A stretch of 64,000 nt of DNA, taken from NCBI RefSeq assembly GCF_035987325.1, contig NZ_CP108488.1, positions 7,874,001 to 7,938,000 on the forward strand, read 5' to 3'. Of this stretch, positions 1 through 8,184 are shown in pieces. Position 1 is the first letter of the stretch. The number at the start of each line of letters is the position of its first letter. Below the pieces are notes generated by a model. The model was not told where the DNA came from and ran no database searches. It saw only the letters and a program-made list of their open reading frames with translations. Source of the DNA: Streptomyces sp. NBC_01244. Its GTDB lineage: Bacteria; Actinomycetota; Actinomycetes; Streptomycetales; Streptomycetaceae. The translations under genes were made by a program, and so were the position numbers.

Positions 1-1103
1 CAGAAGGCGAGGGTCGCGCACAACAGCAGGGCCGCCGTGGCGTCCTGGCCCCAGGCGCCCTGCTCCGTGAGCAGGACGGCCAGGGCGGCGACGATCCCCG
101 CGGCGGGCAGTGTGAGCACCCACGACACGAGCATGGCCCGCACGGTCGTGCGGCTCAGCACCCCGCCGGGGGTGGCCAGCCCCGCCCCGCCGACGCTGCC
201 GGTGACGGCGTGCGTGGTGGACACCGCGAAGCCCAGGTGCGAGGTGGCCAGCAGCACGGCCGCCGCGCTCGTCTGGGCCACGCAGCCCTGCCGCGGGCCG
301 AGCCGGGTCAGGCCCGTGCCGAGCGTGCGGATGATGCGCCAGCCGCCCGTGTAGGTGCCCAGGGCCATCGTGAGCCCCGCGGCCACGATGACCCACAGTG
401 GGGGAGCGGACCCGGCGGGCAGGGAGCCCGCCGTGACCAGCGTCAGCGTGATCACGCCCATGGTCTTCTGCCCGTCGCCGGTGCCGTGCGCCACGGAGAC
501 GAGCGCGGCCGCGAGCACCTGCCCGGCGCGCGCCCCGCGCCCGGCCCCGCGCTCCGCCCCGTGCCCCGCCCCCCGCCCCGCCCCGCGCTCCGCCGCGTCC
601 CCGCCGCCTTCCGGTCCGCGCAGCCGGCCCGCCGCCCGCGTGGCCGCGTACGCCACGAGTCCGCCGATCAGCGGAGACAGCGCGGCCGGGACGAGGATCT
701 TGCCGACCACGGCCGACCCGTTGACACCCTGGAGGCCCACCGAGGCGACGGTGGCACCGATCAGCCCGCCCACGAGGGCGTGCGAGGAACTGCTGGGAAT
801 TCCGAGCAGCCAGGTCGCCAGATTCCACAGGACCGCCCCCGCCAGGGCCGCGAGGATGACCGGCGGGCGTATTCCGGCGTGTTCGTCGATGATGCCCCCG
901 GAGATCGTCTTGGCGACCGCCACCGAAACGAACGCGCCGGCGAGATTGCACACCGCGGACATGGCCACGGCGACCTTGGGCCGCAATGCGCCGGTGGCGA
1001 TGGCCGTGGCCACCGCGTTCGCCGTGTCGTGGAACCCGTTGGTGAAGTCGAAGAGCAGGGCCACGGCGATGGTGATCGCGATGACCGTCGTGGAGGAGTC
1101 CAT
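1..1103 (-). CDS. PiT-family inorganic phosphate transporter (3' end beyond window)
   Basis: Membrane permease for low-affinity phosphate (or metal-phosphate) uptake. The minus-strand frame opens with ATG at 1103 behind a GGAGAG ribosome site and begins with a hydrophobic stretch followed by DFTNGFHDTANAVAT, a hallmark of the PiT N-terminal repeat. The second-repeat motif is visible as AHGTGDGQKTMG near 450-490, where many relatives have GTND. Between about 515 and 600 is a repetitive Gly/Ala/Arg segment (units like ERGAGRGAG) that probably forms a cytoplasmic loop extension. The frame stays open to base 1, so the C-terminus lies outside. It is divergent from the MFS gene. Family is clear; substrate specificity is inferred. 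Confidence 0.9.
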   Translation of the reverse strand, partial: MDSSTTVIAITIAVALLFDFTNGFHDTANAVATAIATGALRPKVAVAMSAVCNLAGAFVSVAVAKTISGGIIDEHAGIRPPVILAALAGAVLWNLATWLLGIPSSSSHALVGGLIGATVASVGLQGVNGSAVVGKILVPAALSPLIGGLVAYAATRAAGRLRGPEGGGDAAERGAGRGAGHGAERGAGRGARAGQVLAAALVSVAHGTGDGQKTMGVITLTLVTAGSLPAGSAPPLWVIVAAGLTMALGTYTGGWRIIRTLGTGLTRLGPRQGCVAQTSAAAVLLATSHLGFAVSTTHAVTGSVGGAGLATPGGVLSRTTVRAMLVSWVLTLPAAGIVAALAVLLTEQGAWGQDATAALLLCATLAF

Positions 1104-1433
1104 CAGTGCCTATCTCTCCGGGTCTCTGCGAATGGAGTGGACGTCAGAACCATAGGCGCGCCGAACCGGTCACTTCGGCTTCCCCGGTGAACGGAAAGCG
1201 AATAAGGTGGCGCTAAGTATAGGGAGATGAAAGGGTCGGGAAAATCCGTAAAGAAATCCCCGCCGGATTCCCGGCAAGGCCCTGGCGGAAGCGGTGTTCC
1301 GGCCTTATGGCCTCCGCGGTCCGGGCCTTTCTCCCTTTTCTTCCCAAACTGATGGATCGGTGTCCGATGTAATCTGAAGATGTGTGGGGGATCCGGTGAG
1401 GCCGGTACGACCGGCACGAAGGGAGGAGCCCCC
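1104..1433. promoter_or_regulatory. Divergent intergenic region between phosphate permease and MFS gene
   Basis: This 330-bp gap must hold promoters for both directions. It is less GC-rich than its flanks (for example 1193-1225 and 1320-1375). A GTTCACC heptamer, the core of the Streptomyces PHO box, reads on the minus strand at 1186-1192, about 85 bases upstream of the permease start. I do not see a convincing second 11-bp repeat unit, so PhoP control is only a possibility. A palindrome at 1356-1368 lies on the MFS side. Confidence 0.5.
1356..1368. promoter_or_regulatory. Candidate operator upstream of MFS-MarR operon
   Basis: A perfect inverted repeat, ATCGG-TGT-CCGAT, lies 66 bases upstream of the MFS start. 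MarR proteins bind short palindromes and usually repress their own operon, and a MarR gene directly follows the transporter. Assignment to this regulator is an inference. Confidence 0.35.
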
Positions 1434-2861
1434 ATGGCTTTCTCGTCCACCCCCGCCCTGCCCGCCCTGCTCGTACGGGAACGGGCCCGGCCCGCCTGGG
1501 TGCGCTCGCGCGCCGGCGCCTGGCGGCTGGCGGTGGGCACCGTGTGCTTCGGCGCCTTCATGGGGCAGCTCGACGCCAGCATCGTGACGATGACCTACCC
1601 CGGGGTCCGCGCCGAGTTCGGGGTTCCCCTCGCGGGCGTCGAATGGGTCTCGCTGGCCTATCTGCTCACCCTCGTCGCCCTGCTGGTGCCCGTGGGACGG
1701 CTCTCCGACGCCCACGGCCGCAAACTCTCCTACCTCTACGGCTTCGCGCTCTTCACCGGGGCATCGGCGGCCTGCGGCCTCGCCCCGACCCTCATCGCCC
1801 TCATCGGGTTCCGGGTGGTGCAGGCGGTGGGCGCGGCCATGCTCCAGGCCAACAGCGTGGCCCTGGTGAAGACCAGCACGCCCGCCGCACGGCTGCGGAC
1901 CGCGCTCGGCGTCCAGGCCGCCGCCCAGGCCGTCGGGCTGGCACTCGGCCCCACCGTCGGGGCCGCGCTCGTGGCCGGGCTCGGCTGGCGCTGGACGTAC
2001 TGGATCAACGTGCCCGTCGGGCTGATCGCCCTGGCAGCCGGGCACTACCTGCTCCCGCGCACCCGCGACCGCGCCCCCGTACGGCGCTTCGACCGGGCCG
2101 GGGTCCTGTGGCTCGCCACCGCCACCGCCGCCCTGCTGGTCGCGCTCAGCTCCCTGTCGGGGCTCCACGTGCCGGCCTGGACCGGACCGGCCGCCTGCGC
2201 GGTCGCCCTCGGGGCCACCGCCGCCCTCGTCCGGCGGGAGCGGCGCGCCCCGGCACCCCTGCTCGACCCGGCGCTGCTGAAGGCACCCGCGATCCGGGGC
2301 GGGCTCGCGGCGGCCCTGTGCGGATACCTCGTCCTGTTCGGCCCGCTCGTGCTGGTACCCGTACTCCTCCTCGGGTCCGGGTACGGCGTGCTCGTCGCCG
2401 GAGCGGTCCTCACCGCACTGCCCGCCGGATTCGCGCTCGGCGCGGTGGGCGGTGACCGGGCCCTGCCCGCCGCCGTCACCGACCGGGCGCGCTGCCTGTA
2501 CGGATCGCTACTGACCGGCTGCGCCCTGGCCGCCCTGCTCTTCCTGGCGCCCGCGCCCGCGCCGCTCGCCTGCGCGCTCGGCGTACTCGGCCTCGGGCTC
2601 GGCCTGTTCGCCCCCGCCAACAACGCCCTCGTGATGCGGGCGGTGCCGACGGAGGCTCCCGGCACCGGCGGCGGCCTGATCAACATGGCACGCGGGCTCG
2701 GCACCGCGATCGGCGTCGCCCTCGTCACCCTGGCCCTGCACACGGGCGGCGACGGCGGACGCCTCGCGGTGCTGATCCTGCTGGCCGCGGCCGCCGTCAT
2801 GGCCGTCACGGGGTCCGGGACGGGCGCGAGAGCCGCCCCGGCCGCGGCGGAGCGCGAGTAG
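1434..2861 (+). CDS. MFS efflux transporter, DHA2 (EmrB/QacA-like) family
   Basis: Proton-driven export of drugs or other small hydrophobic molecules across the cytoplasmic membrane. The protein (475 aa) has a string of hydrophobic segments typical of the 14-helix DHA2 group. The conserved QLDAS of helix 1 is near residues 45-49, and loop motif A, GRLSDAHGRK, is at about 88-97. I start at the ATG at 1434, which has GGGAGGAG five bases upstream. The frame is open further 5' but lacks a ribosome site there. The next gene, a MarR regulator, begins 1-10 bases after the stop, so the two form one operon and the pump is probably induced by a MarR ligand. The substrate is unknown. Confidence 0.92.
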   Translation: MAFSSTPALPALLVRERARPAWVRSRAGAWRLAVGTVCFGAFMGQLDASIVTMTYPGVRAEFGVPLAGVEWVSLAYLLTLVALLVPVGRLSDAHGRKLSYLYGFALFTGASAACGLAPTLIALIGFRVVQAVGAAMLQANSVALVKTSTPAARLRTALGVQAAAQAVGLALGPTVGAALVAGLGWRWTYWINVPVGLIALAAGHYLLPRTRDRAPVRRFDRAGVLWLATATAALLVALSSLSGLHVPAWTGPAACAVALGATAALVRRERRAPAPLLDPALLKAPAIRGGLAAALCGYLVLFGPLVLVPVLLLGSGYGVLVAGAVLTALPAGFALGAVGGDRALPAAVTDRARCLYGSLLTGCALAALLFLAPAPAPLACALGVLGLGLGLFAPANNALVMRAVPTEAPGTGGGLINMARGLGTAIGVALVTLALHTGGDGGRLAVLILLAAAAVMAVTGSGTGARAAPAAAERE

Positions 2862-2862
2862 C

Positions 2863-3375
2863 GTGGTGGGCATGGCACGCATGCCGGGCATGCCCGGTGC
2901 CCCGGACGCGCGGCCCGGCGCGGACTCACCCGAAGCCCGGGCGCTGACCGCCGCCGTCACCCGCCTGCGCCGGGCCTTGCGCGCCTCGATCCGGACGGAG
3001 TACCCCTGGGAGCAGCTCCCCATGGCCCAGGTGGAACTCCTCCAGGTCTGCGTCGAACACTCCCCGGTCCGCGTCAGCGAACTCGCCGCCCGCCAGCGCC
3101 TCGCCCAGTCCACGGTGAGCGGACTCGTCGCCACGATGGCCACGAACGGGCTGGTGAAGCGCGAGGTGGACAGCGAGGACCGGCGCGCCGCCGCCGTCAG
3201 CGCCACCGACACCGGCCGACTGCGGCTGGCCGCCTGGACGCGCGCCCACGAACGCCGCCTGGGGCACGCGCTGACGGCCCTGCCCGACGCCGACCGCGCG
3301 GCGCTCCGCGCGGCCCTGCCGGCCCTCACCCGCCTCGCCGCGCGCCTGGAGGAGGCGGACGGCGGGGGCGGGTAG
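2863..3375 (+). CDS. MarR-family transcriptional regulator
   Basis: Dimeric winged-helix regulator, probably repressing the preceding efflux gene until a ligand binds. The protein is about 170 aa, with the recognition helix around residues 78-92 (RLAQSTVSGLV) and a wing containing DSEDRR at about 103-108, the usual MarR wing signature. GTG at 2863 has GGAG ten bases upstream inside the end of the MFS gene. ATG at 2872 is an alternative with a poorer ribosome site. The gene is followed by a convergent secreted-protein gene 33 bases away. Confidence 0.9.
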   Translation: MVGMARMPGMPGAPDARPGADSPEARALTAAVTRLRRALRASIRTEYPWEQLPMAQVELLQVCVEHSPVRVSELAARQRLAQSTVSGLVATMATNGLVKREVDSEDRRAAAVSATDTGRLRLAAWTRAHERRLGHALTALPDADRAALRAALPALTRLAARLEEADGGGG

Positions 3376-3408
3376 GAGCGGTCAGGACGTGACGTGGTCA
3401 GTAAATGG

Positions 3409-4524
3409 CTACGGCTTCACGGTCGCCGTGGCGGTGAAGCCGCAGCACTCGAAGGTCTGTACCGGCGCGCCAGAGGTCTGCGTGATCTTCACGCCGTCGA
3501 GCACCGCGTCCGTGTTCACCGCCGACGCGATGACCGCGACACCGTGCACCCCGCCGGTGATCCGGTCCTTCCTGAGCGTGAACGAACCGTCCTGGAGGGC
3601 CATTCCGACGTACGAGTTCCGCCGGAGGTCATTGTTGCCGATGGTGAGACCCGTACCGGCGACGTAGATGCCCACCTGGTTGCCGACGATCCGGTTGTGC
3701 TCCACGACGGTTCCGGGCGCGTCGCCGACGATGCCCGCGTGTTGGAACTCGTTGAAGAAGTCGGGGCCGCAGCCCGCGTCGGGTTCCCGGCACTCGTTGT
3801 CGCTGACGGTGTTCTTGACGACACGGCCGACCGCGCCCTCCACGAACTCGATGCCGTCGGTCGACAGGGTCGGGTGCCCGGTGACGGTGCTGCGCTCGAT
3901 GGTGGCGGTGGACCCCTCGTTGAGGACGACCACCCCCGCGCCCTGGTATCCCGTGATCTTGGTGTCGTGGATGGTCGCCGAACCCGTACCGGTCGGCAGG
4001 TCGCCGATGAGAACGGCGTTCGCGCTGTGGAAGCAGGGCGCGGCCGGGGTGTCGGTGATGTGGGTGACGGCGGCGTGGCCGAGGTCGAGGCTCGCACCGC
4101 CGAGCACGCGGATGCCGGCGCCGAGCGCGCCGTTGTCGCACGTGCCGGAGCCCGGCCCGCTGACGGCGAGCTTGGACAGCGAGACGGATGCGCCGTTGTG
4201 GATCTCGATGATCGAGTTGCCGCCGTCATCGCCGGGGGTCAGCGTCTGCGGAGCCTGGATCGTCGTCTTCCCGTCGCCCGACCCGGTGATCGACAGGTTC
4301 TTGCCGATCACCACCTGCTCGCGGTAGACACCCGGCCGGACGGTGATCCGGTCACCGGGGTCGGCGGCGTCGACCGCTGCCTGGATCGTCGGGTAGTCCC
4401 TGGGGACCACGAGGTCCGGTGACCCGTCGGCCGCTGCCGACGTCGGCACCAGCGGACAGACGGCGATGGCCGTGACGACGCAGAGCCCTAGGCGGGCGGC
4501 CGTCCTGATCAGGGGGATTGCCAT
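3409..4524 (-). CDS. Secreted right-handed parallel beta-helix protein
   Basis: The 371-aa product starts with a Sec-type signal peptide (two arginines, hydrophobic core, Ala-rich cleavage region near residues 28-33). It then carries the opening typical of pectate-lyase-like folds, DYPTIQAAVDAADPGDRI at about 42-59, followed by repeated short strands of the parallel beta-helix kind. Such proteins bind or cleave polysaccharides, but no catalytic set can be named by eye. I chose ATG 4524 (GGGAG upstream) because the signal peptide begins there; the open frame extends 79 codons further 5' without signal character. Expressed alone, divergent from the macro-domain gene. Confidence 0.85.
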   Translation of the reverse strand: MAIPLIRTAARLGLCVVTAIAVCPLVPTSAAADGSPDLVVPRDYPTIQAAVDAADPGDRITVRPGVYREQVVIGKNLSITGSGDGKTTIQAPQTLTPGDDGGNSIIEIHNGASVSLSKLAVSGPGSGTCDNGALGAGIRVLGGASLDLGHAAVTHITDTPAAPCFHSANAVLIGDLPTGTGSATIHDTKITGYQGAGVVVLNEGSTATIERSTVTGHPTLSTDGIEFVEGAVGRVVKNTVSDNECREPDAGCGPDFFNEFQHAGIVGDAPGTVVEHNRIVGNQVGIYVAGTGLTIGNNDLRRNSYVGMALQDGSFTLRKDRITGGVHGVAVIASAVNTDAVLDGVKITQTSGAPVQTFECCGFTATATVKP

Positions 4525-4775
4525 GGAGAGTTCGCTCCCGTGGGGTAGGCGCACCGTGGATCCGGGGCCCCCGGACCCGTCGGCCGGATGCTCCGGCCGC
4601 GCCGCAAACCTAGGGACGGCTGTGATCACAGCCCGCTCGCAGCCGTCCGACAGGTCCGGTTTTCCCCCTGCCGGCCCATCGCCGGGAGCGCTCCGGCGGC
4701 CTCTGCGGCCAACAATGCGCAGGCGGCCCCGGAGATGCCCCGATAGCCTCACCACTTGCACCGGAAGGGACGCTC

Positions 4776-5288
4776 ATGCCTCGTATCACCCTCGTCCAGG
4801 GCGACATCACCGCCGAGAAGGCCGACGCCGTGGTCAACGCCGCGAACTCCTCGCTGCTCGGCGGCGGCGGGGTCGACGGAGCGATCCACCGGCGCGGCGG
4901 CCCGGAGATCCTGGCCGCCTGCGAGGACCTGCGCCGCTCCCACTACGGCAAGGGCCTCCCGACGGGCCGCGCGGTCGCCACCACGGCCGGCCGGCTCCCG
5001 GCCGACCACGTGATCCACACCGTCGGGCCGGTCTGGTCGCGGGACGAGGACCGCTCCGAGCTGCTGGCCTCCTGCTACCGGGAGTCGCTGCGGGTCGCCG
5101 ACGAGCTGGGTGCCCGTAGCGTCGCCTTCCCGGCGATCTCCACCGGCATCTACGGGTGGCCCATGGACGACGGGGCCCGGATCGCGGTGGAGACCGTACG
5201 GGCGGCCCGCACCGAGGTGGAGGAGGTGCGCTTCGTGCTGTTCGACGAGCGGGCGTACGAGGCCTTCGGGGCGGCCGTCACCGGATAG
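4776..5288 (+). CDS. Macro-domain protein, O-acetyl-ADP-ribose deacetylase type
   Basis: Cytoplasmic ADP-ribose-binding protein of the YmdB/MacroD group, which hydrolyse O-acetyl-ADP-ribose or mono-ADP-ribose on proteins. The 170-aa protein is a single domain. The N-terminal loop NAANSSLLGGGGVDGAI (residues 21-37) supplies the catalytic Asn/Asp of this group, and the phosphate-binding loop STGIYGWP sits at about 122-129. GGAAGGGA precedes ATG 4776 at good spacing. It stands alone between a divergent secreted-protein gene and a TetR gene, so its partner substrate cannot be read from context. Confidence 0.93.
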   Translation: MPRITLVQGDITAEKADAVVNAANSSLLGGGGVDGAIHRRGGPEILAACEDLRRSHYGKGLPTGRAVATTAGRLPADHVIHTVGPVWSRDEDRSELLASCYRESLRVADELGARSVAFPAISTGIYGWPMDDGARIAVETVRAARTEVEEVRFVLFDERAYEAFGAAVTG

Positions 5289-5351
5289 CGCGCCGGACCG
5301 GACCGGAGCCGAGGGGCGCCCTGCCGCACAGGAGGCGGTTGAAAGAATATG

Positions 5352-5363
5352 TAGATCGGTCTA
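5352..5363. promoter_or_regulatory. Operator for TetR regulator (site 1)
   Basis: TAGATCGGTCTA lies 10 bases upstream of the TetR start codon and overlaps its probable promoter. It is the exact reverse complement of the site at 5979-5990, and both are preceded by the same AATATG. LmrA/YxaF-type TetR proteins bind TAGACC-rich palindromes, so autoregulation is likely. Confidence 0.7.
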
Positions 5364-5373
5364 GTCTCATGTC

Positions 5374-5931
5374 ATGGGACAGAAGGGCGCCGAGACGCGG
5401 GACCGACTGCTGGACGCGACGCAGGAGTTGGTCGAGACCGGGGGATATTTCAGTGCCGGGCTGAACCAGGTGATCGCCGCCAGCGGCGCGCCCCGCGGCT
5501 CGCTCTACTTCCACTTCCCCGGCGGCAAGGACCAGTTGGTCGGCGAGTCCGTCCGGCGGGCCGGCGGGATGATCGGTGATGCCCTGGGCGGCCTGGCCGA
5601 CTCCAGTCCGTCGGTGGCGGCGTTCGTCGACGCGGTGCTGCGGCACCTGGGCGACCGGCTGGAGGAGTCGGGCTGGCGCAAGGGGTGTCCGGTGGCCACC
5701 GTGGCGCTGGAGATGGCCGCCACCAGTGACCCGCTGCAGGAGGCGTGCTCGGAGGTCTACGCCTCGTGGCAGGCGGCCCTGCGCGCACAGCTGGCGGGCC
5801 GTCCCGACGCGGACGATCTCGCGCTCACCGTCCTGGCCCTGGTGGAGGGGGCGCTCCTGCTGGCCAGGGCGCACCGCAGCAGGGGACCGCTGGACGGCGT
5901 CTCCCGTCAGATCGGCGCACTGCTGAGCTGA
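5374..5931 (+). CDS. TetR-family regulator, LmrA/YxaF type
   Basis: Ligand-responsive repressor of 185 aa. The helix-turn-helix covers about residues 28-50 (GLNQVIAASGAPRGSLYFHF), a sequence typical of the LmrA/YxaF branch, and the rest is the helical ligand-binding domain. The gene is flanked by two copies of one operator, one in front of itself and one in front of the next gene, so it probably represses both itself and the SDR/hydrolase gene. It ends just before a strong terminator, so the two genes are separate transcripts under common control. Confidence 0.92.
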   Translation: MGQKGAETRDRLLDATQELVETGGYFSAGLNQVIAASGAPRGSLYFHFPGGKDQLVGESVRRAGGMIGDALGGLADSSPSVAAFVDAVLRHLGDRLEESGWRKGCPVATVALEMAATSDPLQEACSEVYASWQAALRAQLAGRPDADDLALTVLALVEGALLLARAHRSRGPLDGVSRQIGALLS

Positions 5932-5935
5932 CGCG

Positions 5936-5963
5936 GCCCGCCGTGACCGGCGGGCTTCTTTTT
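5936..5963 (+). terminator. Rho-independent terminator after TetR gene
   Basis: A perfect 8-bp stem, GCCCGCCG (5936-5943) and CGGCGGGC (5948-5955), with loop TGAC is followed by TTCTTTTT. This is unusually canonical for such a GC-rich genome. Confidence 0.85.
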
Positions 5964-5978
5964 CGGCCTAAAAATATG

Positions 5979-5990
5979 TAGACCGATCTA
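5979..5990. promoter_or_regulatory. Operator for TetR regulator (site 2)
   Basis: TAGACCGATCTA, the inverted form of the site at 5352-5363, lies 23 bases upstream of the SDR/hydrolase start. It implies that this gene is the main target of the neighbouring TetR protein. Confidence 0.7.
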
Positions 5991-6013
5991 TTCTAGGAAT
6001 TCGAGGAGCTTTC

Positions 6014-7699
6014 ATGGACGCGATCGTCTTCGGTGCGACCGGCTTCATCGGCCGCTCGCTCGTCGCCGAGCTGCTCACCCGGGGGCAGCGGGTGGCGGCG
6101 GCCGTACGCAACGACACCCTCACCCCCTGGCTGACCTCCCAGGGCGTTGACACCGGCGGGCTGGAGATCGTCACCGCCGACATCACGCGACCGCTCTCAG
6201 GGCTGCCCGAGGTGCGCGACGTCTACAACGCAGCCGGCCGCTTCGCCTTCGGCCTCGGCGTGCCGGAGGCGCGGGCGACCAACGTCACCGGGGCGCTCAA
6301 CGTGCTCGAATGGGCCGCCGGACTGCCCCGACTGCGGCGGCTGGTGCACATCAGCGGGTACCGGGTGAGCGGGTCCGGGGGGCAACCCGACTACGCCGGG
6401 CTGGGAGCGTACGAGGCGTCGAAGGCCGAGGGTGATCTCGCGGTGCGCGCCCGGGCCGGTGAGCTGGAGGTCCCGCTGACCATCGCGAACCCCAGCACGG
6501 TCATCGGGCCGGGCCAGTACATCGGTCTGGCCGCCCTCGTCGAGGACCTGTGGAACGGCCGGCTTCCCGTCCTGCCCGGCGGCCCCGACACCTTCCTGCC
6601 GGTCACCACGATCGACTACTTCGTACGGTTCCTCGCGGAGGTCCCCGCATCGCCCGCGGGGGAGCACTACTGGGTGCTCGACGACAGCACTCCGCTCCTG
6701 CCCGAACTGATCGCCGCCCTCGCCGGCCACACCGGCGTACGGGCACCTCGGCGGACCGTTCCCGCCGGTCTGCTGCGGCGCCTGCCGCGCAAGCTGACCG
6801 GCGCCGATCCCGAGACGCTGGCGTTCCTGTCGCCCGACCGCTACCCGACCGCCTCCGCCCGCGCCTTCGCCGCGAGCGCCGGTCTGGAGATGCCCCCGGT
6901 CGCAGACGTCCTGCGCACGTGGGCCGACGACCTGGTGGCCTCCCGCTTCGGTGCCGCGGAGCCCTGGCTGAGCCCGTACGGCTTCTCCGACGTGGCGGGC
7001 AGTCGTACCTGGGTGAGCGGGGAGCGGCGCCGCCCCGACCACGTCCTGCTGCACGGACTCCCGATGAACGCCGACCTCTGGGCACCCCTCGCCGGCCATC
7101 TCCCCGGCCCCGTCCTGGCACCCGACCTGCCGGGCCTGGGCCGCTCGGCCGCCACGACCCGGCCGGTGGACGCGTGGCTGGCCGACCTGCTGAGCCCGGT
7201 ACGGACCCGGCCCGTGCTGGTCGCGCACTCCCTGGCCTGCGGACCCGCGCTGCGTTTCGCCGTCGATCATCCGGACCGCATCAGCGGCCTCGTGCTCATC
7301 TCCCCGGCGTTCCTGCAGGCACCCGCCGCCCGGCTCGCCCGCTCGGGCCTGGCCGCGCCGATCATGCGCCGCATGCCCGCCGCGCGGCTGGCCCGGACGC
7401 TCGGCGTCCCCGAGGGGGCGGAGGTGCGGAGCGCCGCGGCGGACCTGCGCCGTCGCGGCGTGGCCCGCCGCGTGGTCGCCGCCGTGCGTACGGACGTCGC
7501 CGGACGCGGGCGGTCGCGGGCGCTGCTGGACCGGGTGAGCGTCCCGGTCCGGATCATCGTGGGTTCGGCCGATCCGCTGGTCGAGGCCGTCCGCCACCCG
7601 GTGGCCGAGATCGAGGGGGCCGGGCACTACCCCCAGCTCACCCACCCCTCACAGGTCGCCCTCCACCTCGCCGCCGTGGCCGGCTCAGGGGGACGGTGA
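6014..7699 (+). CDS. Two-domain protein: extended SDR (NAD-epimerase type) fused to alpha/beta hydrolase
   Basis: The 561-aa product joins two enzymes. Residues 1-310 form an extended short-chain dehydrogenase with dinucleotide loop GATGFIG (7-13), Ser114 and the YxxxK pair Y133/K137. Residues about 335-561 form an alpha/beta hydrolase with candidate nucleophile S406 in AHSLA, acid D520 in GSADPL and H538 in GAGHY. The nucleophile elbow lacks the usual first glycine but is otherwise intact. GAGGAG precedes the ATG. The upstream operator indicates control by the adjacent TetR. A two-step oxidation/hydrolysis of one substrate is plausible but is inference; no substrate is known. Confidence 0.9.
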   Translation: MDAIVFGATGFIGRSLVAELLTRGQRVAAAVRNDTLTPWLTSQGVDTGGLEIVTADITRPLSGLPEVRDVYNAAGRFAFGLGVPEARATNVTGALNVLEWAAGLPRLRRLVHISGYRVSGSGGQPDYAGLGAYEASKAEGDLAVRARAGELEVPLTIANPSTVIGPGQYIGLAALVEDLWNGRLPVLPGGPDTFLPVTTIDYFVRFLAEVPASPAGEHYWVLDDSTPLLPELIAALAGHTGVRAPRRTVPAGLLRRLPRKLTGADPETLAFLSPDRYPTASARAFAASAGLEMPPVADVLRTWADDLVASRFGAAEPWLSPYGFSDVAGSRTWVSGERRRPDHVLLHGLPMNADLWAPLAGHLPGPVLAPDLPGLGRSAATTRPVDAWLADLLSPVRTRPVLVAHSLACGPALRFAVDHPDRISGLVLISPAFLQAPAARLARSGLAAPIMRRMPAARLARTLGVPEGAEVRSAAADLRRRGVARRVVAAVRTDVAGRGRSRALLDRVSVPVRIIVGSADPLVEAVRHPVAEIEGAGHYPQLTHPSQVALHLAAVAGSGGR

Positions 7700-8173
7700 T
7701 CGCCTCGAGGCGCCCGGGGTGGGCCGCGGGTAGGTCCTGGACTGCTTGACGCTGCCGTACGCGAAGCTCGACTCGATCGAGGCGATGCCGGGAATGGCGT
7801 GGATCCGGTGGCGCACCAGGGCTTCGTAGGCTTCGAGGTCTTCGATGACGACGCGCAGCAGGTAGTCGCTGCTCCCCGCCATCAGGTAGCAGTCCTGGAT
7901 GTGCTCGATGACCGCGACGTGCTCTTCGAACAGCCTCACCGCCTCCGCCGTGTGGCGTTCGAGGCGGATCCGGACGAACACGGTGACCGGGAGTCCGAAG
8001 GCGACCTGGTCGACCATGGCGGTGTAGCCGCGGATGAGGCCCGCTTCCTCCAGGCGCCGAACCCGGCGCAGACAGGGCGACGGGGAGAGCCGGACGCGGT
8101 CGGCTAGATCCTGGTTGGACAGGCGCCCGTCGGCCTGCAATTCCCTGATGATCTGCAGATCGACTGAGTCCAT
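7685..8173 (-). CDS. Lrp/AsnC-family transcriptional regulator
   Basis: Amino-acid-sensing regulator of 162 aa. The N-terminal helix-turn-helix (about 15-50, LSNQDLADRVRLSPSPCLRRV) is followed by an alpha-beta RAM domain whose conserved MAGSSDYLLRV lies near residues 98-108. AAGGAG sits five bases before ATG 8173; a GTG two codons earlier overlaps that ribosome site and is less likely. It is divergent from a permease-aminotransferase pair, the standard layout for an Lrp protein governing amino-acid transport and catabolism. Its 3' end overlaps the convergent SDR/hydrolase gene by 15 bases. Confidence 0.93.
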   Translation of the reverse strand: MDSVDLQIIRELQADGRLSNQDLADRVRLSPSPCLRRVRRLEEAGLIRGYTAMVDQVAFGLPVTVFVRIRLERHTAEAVRLFEEHVAVIEHIQDCYLMAGSSDYLLRVVIEDLEAYEALVRHRIHAIPGIASIESSFAYGSVKQSRTYPRPTPGASRRSPSP

Positions 8174-8184
8174 GGCCACTCCTT

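Noticed and set aside
1186..1192. Possible PHO box upstream of the phosphate permease
   Set aside because: Only one GTTCACC core is convincing. The following 11-bp unit does not match, so I mention it in the region entry but do not call a PhoP site.
6197..7645. Long antisense open frame across the SDR/hydrolase gene (and similar ones at 21598-23649, 37446-39644 and 41766-44174)
   Set aside because: These are by-products of high GC at third positions in the real genes. Their translations are rich in Gly, Arg, Ala and Pro, have no domains, and their third positions are not GC-biased.
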